A stretch of 64,000 nucleotides of DNA. Origin: Methanothrix sp. Lineage in GTDB: Archaea; Halobacteriota; Methanosarcinia; Methanotrichales; Methanotrichaceae. The position numbers were made by a program, and so were the translations under genes. The notes beneath the pieces are model-generated. The model was not told the origin of the DNA, ran no database searches, and saw only the letters and a list, made by a program, of their open reading frames with translations. Positions 7,247-16,047 of this stretch are shown piece after piece. How positions within the stretch are numbered: the first letter of the stretch is position 1; every line of letters begins with the position of its first letter. The DNA is taken from NCBI RefSeq assembly GCF_030055635.1, contig NZ_JASFYM010000002.1, forward strand, positions 31,290 through 95,289. The letters run 5' to 3'.

Positions 7247-9193
7247 CTACACCACCCGCACGACGTTGCTGGCGCCCATGTGCTTCCTGTAGACGTTGTT
7301 CTCGAAGAGCCTGAAGTCGTAGTTGCCCTTGCCGTATGGAGCCCTGAATGTCAGGGTCCCGCATGACGGGCCGCCGGTCGGCTGCATGTTTATCCAGAAC
7401 TTGTCCGGCCTCGTGACCCCATACATCCCTATGACGCTGTCAGGCATCGCACCCCAGAAGTGCACGTATATCGCCTGGCCTGGAGAGACCGTCTCCGGCT
7501 CAGCCACTATCCTCACTCCTGCGTTCGGCTTCACCGTGACAGAGTCGCTGATAGCTAGAAGCCTGTAGCCATCATCCGCGAACATCCGCACGTTGTATGT
7601 TCCAGGTGTGCTTGGCGTGTACAGCACAAACGAGCCGTTTGTGCTCCCATCGAGGTACTTTCTGGAAAGCGGCGAGCGATCGCCTGCACCCACAGAGAAC
7701 ATCCCTATCCAGTCACCCTCGTAGCCCGGAGCCCCTGAGTAAGTCACGTTGATCGGCTCGCATGCCTTCACCTCTGCAGGTGCGATATGAACCTCAGGGA
7801 TCTCAACGCTTATCGGGAGAGATACCAGCTCCTCCGTGGAATACATCCGTATCTCGTAGGATCCCACCATCCTAGGAGCCTCGAGTGTTATTTCCCTCAG
7901 AGTGCTGTTCGCGGTGGTGTAGGATATTGCCTTCGCCCTGTCGGGAGCGCCATGGGGCTCGCCGGCAGGCAGTATTCCTATCCAGGCGGTGATGTTCTCA
8001 GGAACAGAGAGCCTGAGATCTATCCTCTCACCGGGCATGAAGACCATCCTGTCCAGGCCGAGGTACGCGCCGTTCTTCTTTGACATGAACCTCGCCTTCA
8101 TCGGATCCTTCGGCGAGAGCGGATGCCTGTCTGTGGACATCCCGCCTTCGATCTCGTGAGCAGAATCGCACATACCATCGCGGTTTCTGTCCCTGCACCC
8201 CTCCTCGGGCTCATCGAAATCGCTGTAGTGGTTCCCGAGTATGCCGTTGTCCCACTGGTTGTTCCCATCGTCGATGGCGTTCACCTCGTTGTCGATGAGC
8301 GTGTTGTTGTAGATTGTGTTGGTCGTGTACGCGCTCAGATCCTTGTCCCTGACGTCGTAGCTCTCGATATCGCTGTTCGGCTTGTACTTTATCGAGACGC
8401 CACCGTACTTGCCCGGATTCTCAATGGGACGGATGGATTCCGTGTCATTGCGGTTTGCTATTTTTATCCCTATGCTGTTGTTGCTGGCGAGGTTCCTGGT
8501 TATGTTGTTCCCTCTGGAGGTCTCCAAAAAGACGCCTATCTGGTTGAATCTGATTATATTATCGGAGATGAGATTCCTGTTGCTTGATCTCTCCACAGAG
8601 ATGGCTTCAAGGGTGGTATTCGATATGCTGTTTTCTCTTATAGTGTTCGACTCAGATGATACCAGTCTTATGCCGCGGATGTTGTTCTCCAGCCTGCTTC
8701 TGATGATGTTATTGCCCGTGGAGTTGTCGAGGAGTATTCCCGCCTCGCTGCTTGCCTCAGCCAGTATGTTCTCAAGCGTGCAGCCCTCCGCGAAAGAGAG
8801 CACTATCCCGTATCTGTTGCCTGAGACCTGGCAGTCAATCACGCGGTTGTTCTTTCCCGTTACGAGTATCCCCGCGTCCATCGAGGCCATCCCCGAGCCG
8901 GTCGCCCTGATCCCAGTGATCACAACATCGCTTCCAGAGATCGTGACAGCCGTTCCGGATCCGCCTGCGTTCACCTCAGGATACCCGGATGTGGTGTTGC
9001 CTCTTATGATCAGGCTCTTATCCACCGCTATTCTCTCCGAGTATATGCCACCCTGAATCTCTACTGTGTCTCCGGATGATGCTGAGTTTATAGCTGCCTG
9101 GATGCTGCTGCCGGGCGTTACCACAATGGTTTCCGCTTCTGCTGTTGTGATCAGAAGGAGCACAAGAAGACAAGGTGCGTATCGCATGTGCAT
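7247..9193 (-). CDS. Secreted NosD-like right-handed beta-helix protein with C-terminal beta-sandwich repeats
   Basis: 648 residues. A signal peptide (about residues 1-20, ending TTAEA) is followed by the start of a parallel beta-helix (IVVTPGSSIQAAINSASSGD). Repeats of the NosD/PbH1 kind run to about residue 310, each with N-N-I or G-I steps. A calcium-loop-like CRDRNRDGMCD follows. The last ~270 residues hold three related modules with WIGI or VIGM near the start and G.Y..R.F near the end. Such proteins are exported and often bind glycans or surface structures. A TTTATA element at about 9222-9227 probably drives it. The exact ligand is unknown. Confidence 0.85.
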   Translation of the reverse strand: MHMRYAPCLLVLLLITTAEAETIVVTPGSSIQAAINSASSGDTVEIQGGIYSERIAVDKSLIIRGNTTSGYPEVNAGGSGTAVTISGSDVVITGIRATGSGMASMDAGILVTGKNNRVIDCQVSGNRYGIVLSFAEGCTLENILAEASSEAGILLDNSTGNNIIRSRLENNIRGIRLVSSESNTIRENSISNTTLEAISVERSSNRNLISDNIIRFNQIGVFLETSRGNNITRNLASNNSIGIKIANRNDTESIRPIENPGKYGGVSIKYKPNSDIESYDVRDKDLSAYTTNTIYNNTLIDNEVNAIDDGNNQWDNGILGNHYSDFDEPEEGCRDRNRDGMCDSAHEIEGGMSTDRHPLSPKDPMKARFMSKKNGAYLGLDRMVFMPGERIDLRLSVPENITAWIGILPAGEPHGAPDRAKAISYTTANSTLREITLEAPRMVGSYEIRMYSTEELVSLPISVEIPEVHIAPAEVKACEPINVTYSGAPGYEGDWIGMFSVGAGDRSPLSRKYLDGSTNGSFVLYTPSTPGTYNVRMFADDGYRLLAISDSVTVKPNAGVRIVAEPETVSPGQAIYVHFWGAMPDSVIGMYGVTRPDKFWINMQPTGGPSCGTLTFRAPYGKGNYDFRLFENNVYRKHMGASNVVRVV

Positions 9194-9349
9194 AGGTTAC
9201 GGGGAGGATTTACAGGTATAAAGAGTATCGGTGCACCGATGAGTGACAGGGCGTCCATTTCGCATCTGAAAAGCCAGGCCGCAGGATCGAATCAACTTGC
9301 CTGGCAGGCAACAGGTCCGCAGCATAAGGACAATATGAGCATGCGAGTG

Positions 9350-9404
9350 GTGACTTCCTCTCCGGCCTGAAGGCCGGAGCTTGCACCCTGTTATTCTCTG
9401 CCAC
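9350..9404 (+). repeat. IS200/IS605-like end hairpin, solo copy
   Basis: Begins GTGACTTCCT and contains a perfect 9-bp hairpin CTCCGGCCT/AGGCCGGAG with a GA loop (9360-9379), then a conserved tail TTGCACCCTG.TTATTCTCT. Closely related copies lie at 14165, 20829, 46457 and 52131. Hairpins of this shape are typical of IS200/IS605 element ends, but no transposase or TnpB frame is nearby. Confidence 0.6.
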
Positions 9405-9469
9405 ATGCGATCGATCTCGAACGCAAGATCACATCAAACACGTTCCTAATCCCCAGGTGTCCACTCCCA

Positions 9470-10690
9470 ATGGCTAATGTTAAGTTGGATGAGTGCTACC
9501 TTCAATTAAAGGTCGGGTTGGACATGATCCGAGAGATATGTAAGAACGTCTTCCAGGTGGGCGCGATCGACTGGGACAGGCGGCTCTTCGATGCGCTCAT
9601 ACCACTGCCGGAGGGCACCAGCTACAACTCGTATCTAGTAAAAGGCAGCGAAAAGACCGTGCTGATAGATGCGGTTGATCCCAGCAAGAAGGACGTGCTG
9701 CTTGAGAACCTCCAGGTGCTACATGTTGATCACATCGATTACATAATCTCCCAGCATGCGGAGCAGGACCACTCCGGCGCGATAAAGTTCCTGATCGAGA
9801 GGTACGGTTCCACAGTTCTCGGATCGCAGAAGTGCATCGAGCTTCTTCTCGACTTTGGCATCGCCTCAAAGGATCACCTGCGCTCTGTGAGCGATGGCGA
9901 GACACTCTCCCTGGGAGATATGACACTTGAGTTCATAAGCGCGCCATGGGTCCACTGGCCTGATACAATGTTCACGTATCTCCGGGAGAGGAGAGTGCTC
10001 TTCACATGCGACTTTCTAGGCGCACATCTCGCGACCAGCGATCTCTTCGCATGGAATCATGAGAGCGCAAAGAGGTACTACGCTGAGATAATGATGCCAT
10101 TCAGGGCTAACGCGAGGAGGCATCTCGAGCGTGTCAGAGCGCTGGCACCAGAGATCATCGCGCCGAGCCACGGCCCGTTACACAACAGGCCAGATATCGT
10201 GATGAATGCATATTCAGATTGGACATCTGATGATGTGAAGAATCTGGTCGTGGTCCCGTTTGTATCGATGCACGGCTCCACGGAGAAGATGGTGACCCAT
10301 CTGGTAGATGCGCTGATCGATCGAGGTGTCTCAGTAAGACGGTTCGATCTCACGAAGACCGATACCGGCGCGCTTGCAGCATCGCTTGTGGACGCTGCCA
10401 CCATAGTCTTCGGGACTCCTGCGTTCATAACAAGGCCGCATCCTCTGATCTCATACGCTGCCATCCTGGCGAATGCGCTGAGGCCGAAGGCGAGGTTCGC
10501 ATCGATAATCGGATCCTATGGATGGGGGGCAAGGATCGTTGAGGAGATGAGATCGCTCATGCCAAACCTGAAGATGGAGATCATTGAGCCTGTCATAGTT
10601 AAGGGATATCCAAAGGATGACGATCTCAGGGCGATCGAGCGGCTTGCAGATGAGATCCTGCGGAGGCACAGGGAAATCGGGCTGCTCTGA
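9470..10690 (+). CDS. fprA: A-type flavoprotein / flavodiiron protein (FprA, F420H2 oxidase type)
   Basis: Up to 406 residues; an internal ATG at 9521 would give 389 and is equally possible. The N-terminal half is a metallo-beta-lactamase-like diiron domain with the ligand motif HAEQDHSGA, the later SAPWVHWPDTMFTY with a ligand His, and a further PSHGPLH. The C-terminal half is a flavodoxin domain (VVPFVSMHGSTEKM phosphate loop). In methanogens this family reduces O2 to water with coenzyme F420H2 and protects anaerobic enzymes. It is a single gene, with the DNA glycosylase gene starting 64 nt later, which fits an oxidative-damage theme. Confidence 0.92.
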   Translation: MANVKLDECYLQLKVGLDMIREICKNVFQVGAIDWDRRLFDALIPLPEGTSYNSYLVKGSEKTVLIDAVDPSKKDVLLENLQVLHVDHIDYIISQHAEQDHSGAIKFLIERYGSTVLGSQKCIELLLDFGIASKDHLRSVSDGETLSLGDMTLEFISAPWVHWPDTMFTYLRERRVLFTCDFLGAHLATSDLFAWNHESAKRYYAEIMMPFRANARRHLERVRALAPEIIAPSHGPLHNRPDIVMNAYSDWTSDDVKNLVVVPFVSMHGSTEKMVTHLVDALIDRGVSVRRFDLTKTDTGALAASLVDAATIVFGTPAFITRPHPLISYAAILANALRPKARFASIIGSYGWGARIVEEMRSLMPNLKMEIIEPVIVKGYPKDDDLRAIERLADEILRRHREIGLL

Positions 10691-10754
10691 GCTCCTGAGC
10701 CATATGCTGAGCACCCAGATTTGACGCCGGCGATCACAACGAGATGGTTGCACC

Positions 10755-11402
10755 ATGACCACACACGAGATCGAGCAGCTGAAGGAGCTGCACGGTGAGC
10801 TGGAGGATGTCATAGAGGCCAGGCTGAAGGAGTTCGATCAGCTCTGGCTGAATGCCGATGAGGATAGGCTCTTCGAGGAGCTGGTCTTCTGTCTCCTGAC
10901 GCCACAGTCGAGAGCAAGATCATGCTGGGCAGCAGTCGAGAGACTATCATCGATGGGAAAGCTCCGCTGTCCAGCTCATGGTGAGATACAGAGGGAGCTG
11001 AGAGGAGTCAGGTTCAGCCGCAGGAAGGCAGAGTACATATGCATGGCTAGGAAGCTGTTCACAGTGGATGGAAGGCTCTCGGTGAGATCTCACGTGGATC
11101 CCAAGAATCCATTACAGACGCGCGAATGGCTCGTCGGAAACGTGAAGGGGATGGGATACAAGGAGGCGAGCCACTTCCTGAGGAACATCGGCCTTGGCAG
11201 GGATCTGGCAATACTCGACAGGCACATCCTGAAGAGCCTGGTCCGGTTTGGAGTTATACCGGACATCCCGAAATCGATGAGCAGGAGCAGGTATCTCAAG
11301 ATAGAGGCAGCGATGGCGGATTTCGCGCGCAGCATCAGCATACCGATGTCGCATCTCGATATGGTCCTGTGGTACATGGGTGCTGGGGAGGTGTTCAAGT
11401 AA
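10755..11402 (+). CDS. ogg: 8-oxoguanine DNA glycosylase/AP lyase, archaeal Ogg2 family
   Basis: 215 residues, the usual size of the archaeal Ogg2 branch of the HhH-GPD superfamily. The helix-hairpin-helix region reads GNVKGMGYKEASHFLRNIG, with the catalytic lysine at residue 136, and the conserved Asp of the family at 155 (AILDRHI). The C-terminal lysine in GEVFK is also a family feature involved in recognising 8-oxoguanine. The enzyme removes oxidised guanine and nicks the abasic site. It sits just after the flavodiiron gene and may be co-transcribed with it. Confidence 0.9.
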   Translation: MTTHEIEQLKELHGELEDVIEARLKEFDQLWLNADEDRLFEELVFCLLTPQSRARSCWAAVERLSSMGKLRCPAHGEIQRELRGVRFSRRKAEYICMARKLFTVDGRLSVRSHVDPKNPLQTREWLVGNVKGMGYKEASHFLRNIGLGRDLAILDRHILKSLVRFGVIPDIPKSMSRSRYLKIEAAMADFARSISIPMSHLDMVLWYMGAGEVFK

Positions 11403-11529
11403 AATCCAGCTGCGCACATGAATTATTGTGCGATGCTAATGCCTCATGAAACCTGGGTCATATCAGCCAATAGTTCCCGAATTTTATCCTGAACATGAAA
11501 CCAGCGCAGGCCTGCATGTAAAATTTGGG

Positions 11530-11548
11530 GATCGGCTATTTGCCGATC
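11530..11548 (-). terminator. Hairpin between convergent genes
   Basis: GATCGGC (11530-11536) pairs with GCCGATC (11542-11548) around a five-base loop. On the minus strand it is followed by CCCAAATTTT, so it may end transcripts of the TPP-enzyme operon. It lies between the convergent ogg and TPP-enzyme genes. Confidence 0.4.
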
Positions 11549-11584
11549 AATCGCCGCATTTGTTTCGCTTTGCCTGACGGCAGA

Positions 11585-13096
11585 TCAGGAGGGATGCACA
11601 TAGACATCATGTTCACCTGTCGACTCATTCGCATCCTGCGGACTGATCGATCGGCTGCACCTGCCCTTGAATATCACAAGCGATACTCCCGGGGACCTGA
11701 GCTCCTCTCTGAGAATCCGCTCGATCTCCTGCTCCGGTGCTGGCATCTCCACAACCCTCAGCCAGGGAACAAGAGCTTTGAGGATAGGCTCGAGATCGAA
11801 GACCTCCTGGAAGCCGGTCATTGCAGCGACGCGGTTCCAGATCACGCCCACAAGCACATTCTTTCTGTGCCAGATCGCATTGATCAGTCCCTGAAGGCCG
11901 GTGTGAGCGAGCGCGTAATCCCCAACGATCGCGATCCCCTTCTCCCTGAAGCCAGATGCGACTCCGATCGATGAGCCGAGGCCGTAGACCATGTCCACGG
12001 CCCCCATCCTCAGGGAGAGTATCGTGCATCCCGCATCACCCGCGATCGGGAGATACATCCTTGAGAGAACAGCGTAGAGGGGCATAAACGGACACCCCTG
12101 ACAGATGGATCTCCTTGCGGGACGGCCGGCAGCGGTCTCCATCTCCATGCTTCCTCTCAGATCGGAGATGTGGATCAGGCTGATCGCAGTTCTGAGATCC
12201 TTTTCTTTGATGGATCCATACGGCAGATGGCCTGTAAGCCGCCCGCGCACGTCTTTCAGATGAGACTCCATGAACGGCGCCGGGCCCTCTGCCACAAGGA
12301 CGAGCCGGTGCATGCGCAGGAACCGCTCGATAGCCCTCATGGGAAGCGGATGGGAGTAGAGCGTGGCCAGCAGCGACGATCCGGTCTCCTCGCAGACAGC
12401 CTCCGCCAGCGGAACCACAGAGCCAGAGGCTATCACGCCCGTATCCCCGCGTAGCTTTATGCGGGTTGATGACTCAGAGGCCTCGCTCAGAGCCGGTAGA
12501 ACCCTCACAAGGTGCCTCTGGTGGCGCCCCTTTGCTGTCAGATCCCAGATGGATCGGTCGAAGCGCCTGGGCGTCTGCTGGAGAGATGCAGGTATATTCT
12601 GCCCGGTAGCTGGCTCAGTGCTTGAGTCCTCCAGCACATCTGATGTGATTCTTAATATTGCAGGTATGGATAGCTCCTCTGATACCCGGAATGCCTCGGT
12701 AACAGCTCTGTAGAGATCTTGAGCTGATGGATCGAGAACCGGCAGCTCTGTCAGCGGGCCGTAGTACCTGCTGTCCATCTCGACCTGCGAGCCCCTCGGG
12801 CCGAGATCGTCGCCGACCAGGACCACGATACCAGCACCGGTGGTGTGGGTCGCGGAGATGACAAGCGGATCAGCGAGTATGTTCATGCCCAGCTGCTTCA
12901 CGATGACCAGAGATCTGACGCCGGTGGCGGACGCCCCCAGTGCGCACTCGAATGCGACCTTCTCGTTCACAGCGATCTCTGCGCCTAGGGACTGAGCGAG
13001 ATCTGTTACCGGATAGCCTGGCACATATGCCACGTAACCCACGCCCACATCCCTCAGGGCCTGATGTATCTGCTTCAACGCTCCTCGCATAGCCAC
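11585..13096 (-). CDS. IorA-like thiamine-diphosphate enzyme lacking the ferredoxin domain
   Basis: 503 residues resembling the alpha subunit of indolepyruvate:ferredoxin oxidoreductase. The N-terminal pyrimidine-binding domain reads YVAYVPGYPVTDL then NEKVAFECALGAS with the likely catalytic Glu. The C-terminal pyrophosphate-binding domain has CQGCPFMPLYAVL, GDAGC and GDYALAHTGLQGLINAI. True IorA is over 600 residues and ends in two 4Fe-4S motifs; here the chain stops before them. It overlaps mmp11 by 22 nt, and no iorB-like gamma subunit is adjacent. It could be a methanogen-specific oxo-acid oxidoreductase or decarboxylase. The family call is firm, the reaction is not. Confidence 0.75.
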   Translation of the reverse strand: MAMRGALKQIHQALRDVGVGYVAYVPGYPVTDLAQSLGAEIAVNEKVAFECALGASATGVRSLVIVKQLGMNILADPLVISATHTTGAGIVVLVGDDLGPRGSQVEMDSRYYGPLTELPVLDPSAQDLYRAVTEAFRVSEELSIPAILRITSDVLEDSSTEPATGQNIPASLQQTPRRFDRSIWDLTAKGRHQRHLVRVLPALSEASESSTRIKLRGDTGVIASGSVVPLAEAVCEETGSSLLATLYSHPLPMRAIERFLRMHRLVLVAEGPAPFMESHLKDVRGRLTGHLPYGSIKEKDLRTAISLIHISDLRGSMEMETAAGRPARRSICQGCPFMPLYAVLSRMYLPIAGDAGCTILSLRMGAVDMVYGLGSSIGVASGFREKGIAIVGDYALAHTGLQGLINAIWHRKNVLVGVIWNRVAAMTGFQEVFDLEPILKALVPWLRVVEMPAPEQEIERILREELRSPGVSLVIFKGRCSRSISPQDANESTGEHDVYVHPS

Positions 13097-13995
13097 TCCG
13101 GCACAACAGATCTATCAGATTCTGCAAAGTACGGAACCGCAGCGACCGCGCCGATGAGGCCCTGCCCGTCCATCACGATCTCCAGCCCCGCGCTCCTCGC
13201 AGCGTTCAGAGCGTCCTCATAGCTCACCCTTTGCAGCCTGCACCGCTTTGCGTATTCAAGCAGCATGGAGGGGTCAAAGCTTCTGCACACCACCATTCCC
13301 GTCTCATCAGAGACCGTGTATCTCTCAAGAAGCTTCCTGAAATCCTCGACCATCTCCCTCTCCCTTCCGGGGATGCAGGCGAACTCCACCGCGGTCGAGA
13401 CGCAGTTCTGGGTCTTCGTGGGCACAGGGAAGAGCTGGACCAGCGAGTGGGAGATGTACCTGGCCTCGTATCTATCAACCTTCTCTGCGATGTTGTGCAC
13501 AAGAGACCATGTCGCCCCTGTGGTCTTCGAGTCTGTGTTGTCAACCCCTATCACCAGGCGCTCCCTTCTCGGGACAACTATGGTCCCAGTCGCCACCCTC
13601 CCCCCGCCGGCCTCTGTGGTTCTCGACCTTATCACGTCTCCAGCCCTCGCCCTTGTGAATGTCGCACCGACTCCACCTCCGCCGAGGCCGGTGTAGGTTA
13701 TCTCGACCTCATCGCCCTTCACGAATACAGAAGAGATGCCAGCAGATCTCCTGGAGGATATGAGATCAAGATCCACCTCTCCCGTTCTGACAAGATACCT
13801 GAACCACTCGCCGAGGTTTCTTGAGGAGACAACAAGAGGGCCCTTGCTGTAGTGATACCTGGCCCACGCAGAGCCGCCATAGCAGCTGGACCTCTCAAGT
13901 ATCTCCACCATCTCCCCGGACGGGCTGGATATGGCATGGATCTGCCTGTATGCCACTACATAGGGATCATCCAGATCGAGGACCACCCGAAGCAC
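13075..13995 (-). CDS. mmp11: Methanogenesis marker protein 11
   Basis: 306 residues matching methanogenesis marker 11, a family found almost only in methanogens and of unknown function. The middle carries VIGVDNTDSKTTGATWSL, a nucleotide-binding motif also seen in the tRNA-Ile2 agmatinylcytidine synthetase (TiaS) group, and the N-terminus is marker-specific (EILERSSCYGGSAWARYHYSKGP). It is the first gene of a two-gene operon with the TPP enzyme, with overlapping ends. A link between the two is inferred only from the overlap. Confidence 0.88.
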   Translation of the reverse strand: MLRVVLDLDDPYVVAYRQIHAISSPSGEMVEILERSSCYGGSAWARYHYSKGPLVVSSRNLGEWFRYLVRTGEVDLDLISSRRSAGISSVFVKGDEVEITYTGLGGGGVGATFTRARAGDVIRSRTTEAGGGRVATGTIVVPRRERLVIGVDNTDSKTTGATWSLVHNIAEKVDRYEARYISHSLVQLFPVPTKTQNCVSTAVEFACIPGREREMVEDFRKLLERYTVSDETGMVVCRSFDPSMLLEYAKRCRLQRVSYEDALNAARSAGLEIVMDGQGLIGAVAAVPYFAESDRSVVPEWLCEER

Positions 13996-14164
13996 CTCTC
14001 CAGATCATGTAACCACGAAAGAGCTCATCTGCAATCATAAAAGATCCAGCAAATCGAACCCAATATCCAAATACATCAATGGGAGTGATGGCTCACCCCC
14101 ATAAAAAAGCTCCGCTGGACGAGAGCATCTCCAGCAGCGTACAATCAGCGGCACAGCTCAGAAA

Positions 14165-14220
14165 GTGACTTTCTGTCCGGCCTGAAGACCGGAGTTTGCG
14201 CCCTGTTTATTCTCTATCAC
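14165..14220 (+). repeat. IS200/IS605-like end hairpin, solo copy
   Basis: GTGACTTTCT, then a hairpin TCCGGCCT/AGACCGGA with one mismatch, then the conserved tail GTTTGCGCCCTGTTTATTCT and CTATCAC. Same orientation as the copies at 9350 and 46457. No transposase gene adjoins. Confidence 0.6.
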
Positions 14221-14271
14221 ACTGCTCTCAGCCGGTGAATCTCCACGGGCAGGGGGATGGCGGATCATTGT

Positions 14272-14661
14272 TCACGAGGATCCGCTCTGGCTGAGCAGGG
14301 CTCTGAGCTTCTGTATCCGCTCCATGGCTCTGTTCGCCTCCTTGAGCTTCTCCTCCTCGTAGTACTTCAGTATCTCGTCTATCGATGCTCTGAGCCTGTA
14401 AACCTTCACCGGCCTGCCTGTGCCGTCGTTCCTGCGCACGCTCTCCTCGATCCAGTTGTGCTTTCTCAGGGTCCGCAGGGCTATGCTCACCTCTGGCTGC
14501 CTCAGATCAGATCCCCTCTCGATGTCTCGAGACGTGGCCTCCTCCACGTTTGCCAGGTAAGCAAGCATGTTCGAGACCTTTCTTGGAACCCCCAAGCTCC
14601 GAAGGATCTCGACCACCTGCATATCCCTAGAGTCGAACTTCATCACATATGACTCCTTCAT
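14272..14661 (-). CDS. Winged-helix transcriptional regulator (paralogue of the 50132 gene)
   Basis: 129 residues. A winged helix-turn-helix occupies about residues 20-100 (LAYLANVEEATSRDIERGSD, then LRQPEVSIALRTL as recognition helix), followed by a charged helix probably for dimerisation (EILKYYEEEKLKEANRAME). It is closely similar throughout to the protein at 50132-50548. The start ATG at 14661 has GAGGGAG four bases ahead. The region upstream (14700-14790) is very AT-rich and may hold its own binding site. It is a single gene. Target genes are unknown. Confidence 0.85.
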   Translation of the reverse strand: MKESYVMKFDSRDMQVVEILRSLGVPRKVSNMLAYLANVEEATSRDIERGSDLRQPEVSIALRTLRKHNWIEESVRRNDGTGRPVKVYRLRASIDEILKYYEEEKLKEANRAMERIQKLRALLSQSGSS

Positions 14662-15057
14662 GCTACTCCCTCAAGATTGTACCCTTCAGGATGTAAGGTG
14701 GAGTTTATACTATAAATAGTTTATTTCTGTTAAATAATTCTAATCAATCTTTGATACTTTGGTACATGATATTAATAGTAAACAGCATATGCGCAGCCAC
14801 TTGAGAATGAATTTTTGAGCTTTCATGAATACATAACATACGATCAAATCTCGGCATGTCTGTGGAGCGTTCTGATTATGCCAGGAGATGCTATCGCATT
14901 CGATTGCTTACGAACGCCACCTTCCTGTTTTGTTCATCGCCCGGTCGCCAGGCAACCGTAAGAGGATGCGATTTGTCTGCGATCACCCCATGCGACCGCA
15001 GCCGGACGATCCTGCTGGACGTCGCAGTTATATATGATGCTGGTGAGAGTGACTGCA
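14662..15057 (+). promoter_or_regulatory. Intergenic control region with TATA box for the PstS-like gene
   Basis: The left half is AT-rich (TTTATACTATAAATAG at about 14705) and faces the regulator gene. At 15028-15035 the plus strand has GTTATATA, a TATA box placed about 25 nt before the ATG at 15058. No gene is seen inside. Confidence 0.5.
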
Positions 15058-15897
15058 ATGGTGGCCTCTAAGTCAGTGGTTTCAGTCAGCATGCTCATCC
15101 TCATGCTCATCCTGCTCGCCATTCCATCAGACGGTGTGGGGCGGGTTCGAGTATCCGGATCCACCACCGTCATGCCCCTCGCAGAGCTCTGCGCCGAGGA
15201 GTTCAACTTCATGTGCAGGGAGTACATGGTGACCGTCACAGCTGGCGGATCCGGAGTGGGGATAATCGACGCTGCCGAGGGAAGAGCGGATATAGCAATG
15301 TCCTCCAGGGAGATTAAGCCCTCGGAAAGGGCGCGTTACGAGCGGCCTGACCGCAAGTTCCGGGAGATTGTGGTCGGATACGATGCGATAATAATAGTCG
15401 TGAGCCCGCAGATATATAACAGCGGTGTGCAGAGCCTCACATCGACAGATGTCAGAAGGATATATTCCGGGGAGATAAGAAACTGGAAGTCCGTCGGAGG
15501 GCCTGATAGAGAGATCATGGTGGTTGGAAGGAAGGCGGGCTCCGGTACTAGGGACACATTCAATGAGATCATCATGGGATCCGCGGCTGCTGAGACGCCA
15601 GGCGTGAGCATCGAGGCCATGGACAGCTCGGAGGTCAAGACCGCGATAGTCGGGAGCGACAGGGCCATAGGCTACCTGGGATACAGCTACGTCAGGGCCG
15701 GCGGGGTTATGCCAGTAGCTCTGAATGGTATTCATCCAACTATGGACAACATAAGGAGCGGAAACTACACGCTCGCGAGGAAGCTGTACTTCTACACATT
15801 CGGCGAGCCGACCGCCGGAGCGAGGACATTCATAGACTTCGTTCTCGGCCCGGAGGGCCGCAGGATAGCGGAGATGAACGGATTCATACCGCCATGA
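15058..15897 (+). CDS. Phosphate-binding protein, PstS-like
   Basis: About 279 residues from the ATG at 15058, chosen because a TATA box sits 25 nt upstream and GGTGAG lies 10 nt ahead; earlier ATGs at 15034 and 15037 overlap the TATA box. A signal peptide (MLILMLILLAIP) is followed by RVSGSTTVMPLAELCAEEF and TAGGSGVGI, the phosphate-loop motifs of PstS-type binding proteins, and later GRKAGSGTRDTF. The mature protein should bind phosphate or a similar oxyanion outside the cell. No pstCAB genes follow, so it is either a stand-alone sensor/binder or works with a distant transporter. Confidence 0.85.
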   Translation: MVASKSVVSVSMLILMLILLAIPSDGVGRVRVSGSTTVMPLAELCAEEFNFMCREYMVTVTAGGSGVGIIDAAEGRADIAMSSREIKPSERARYERPDRKFREIVVGYDAIIIVVSPQIYNSGVQSLTSTDVRRIYSGEIRNWKSVGGPDREIMVVGRKAGSGTRDTFNEIIMGSAAAETPGVSIEAMDSSEVKTAIVGSDRAIGYLGYSYVRAGGVMPVALNGIHPTMDNIRSGNYTLARKLYFYTFGEPTAGARTFIDFVLGPEGRRIAEMNGFIPP

Positions 15898-16047
15898 GCT
15901 GAATCACCTGAGGATAAAGGGGTGACTTACGGAGATATCGGTTATACACGATAACTCTCCCTGAGCAGAGCATGTTGCGGATGGAGGAAGCACGAAACGG
16001 ATCATCTGTAAAATTATGGGATGCCAGAATGCTCCGGGGATGGTAGC

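Noticed and set aside
8382-9056. Hydrophobic-looking 224-residue plus-strand frame
   Set aside because: Mirror of the beta-helix repeats in the minus-strand secreted protein; the apparent hydrophobic runs come from Asn/Asp codons read backwards.
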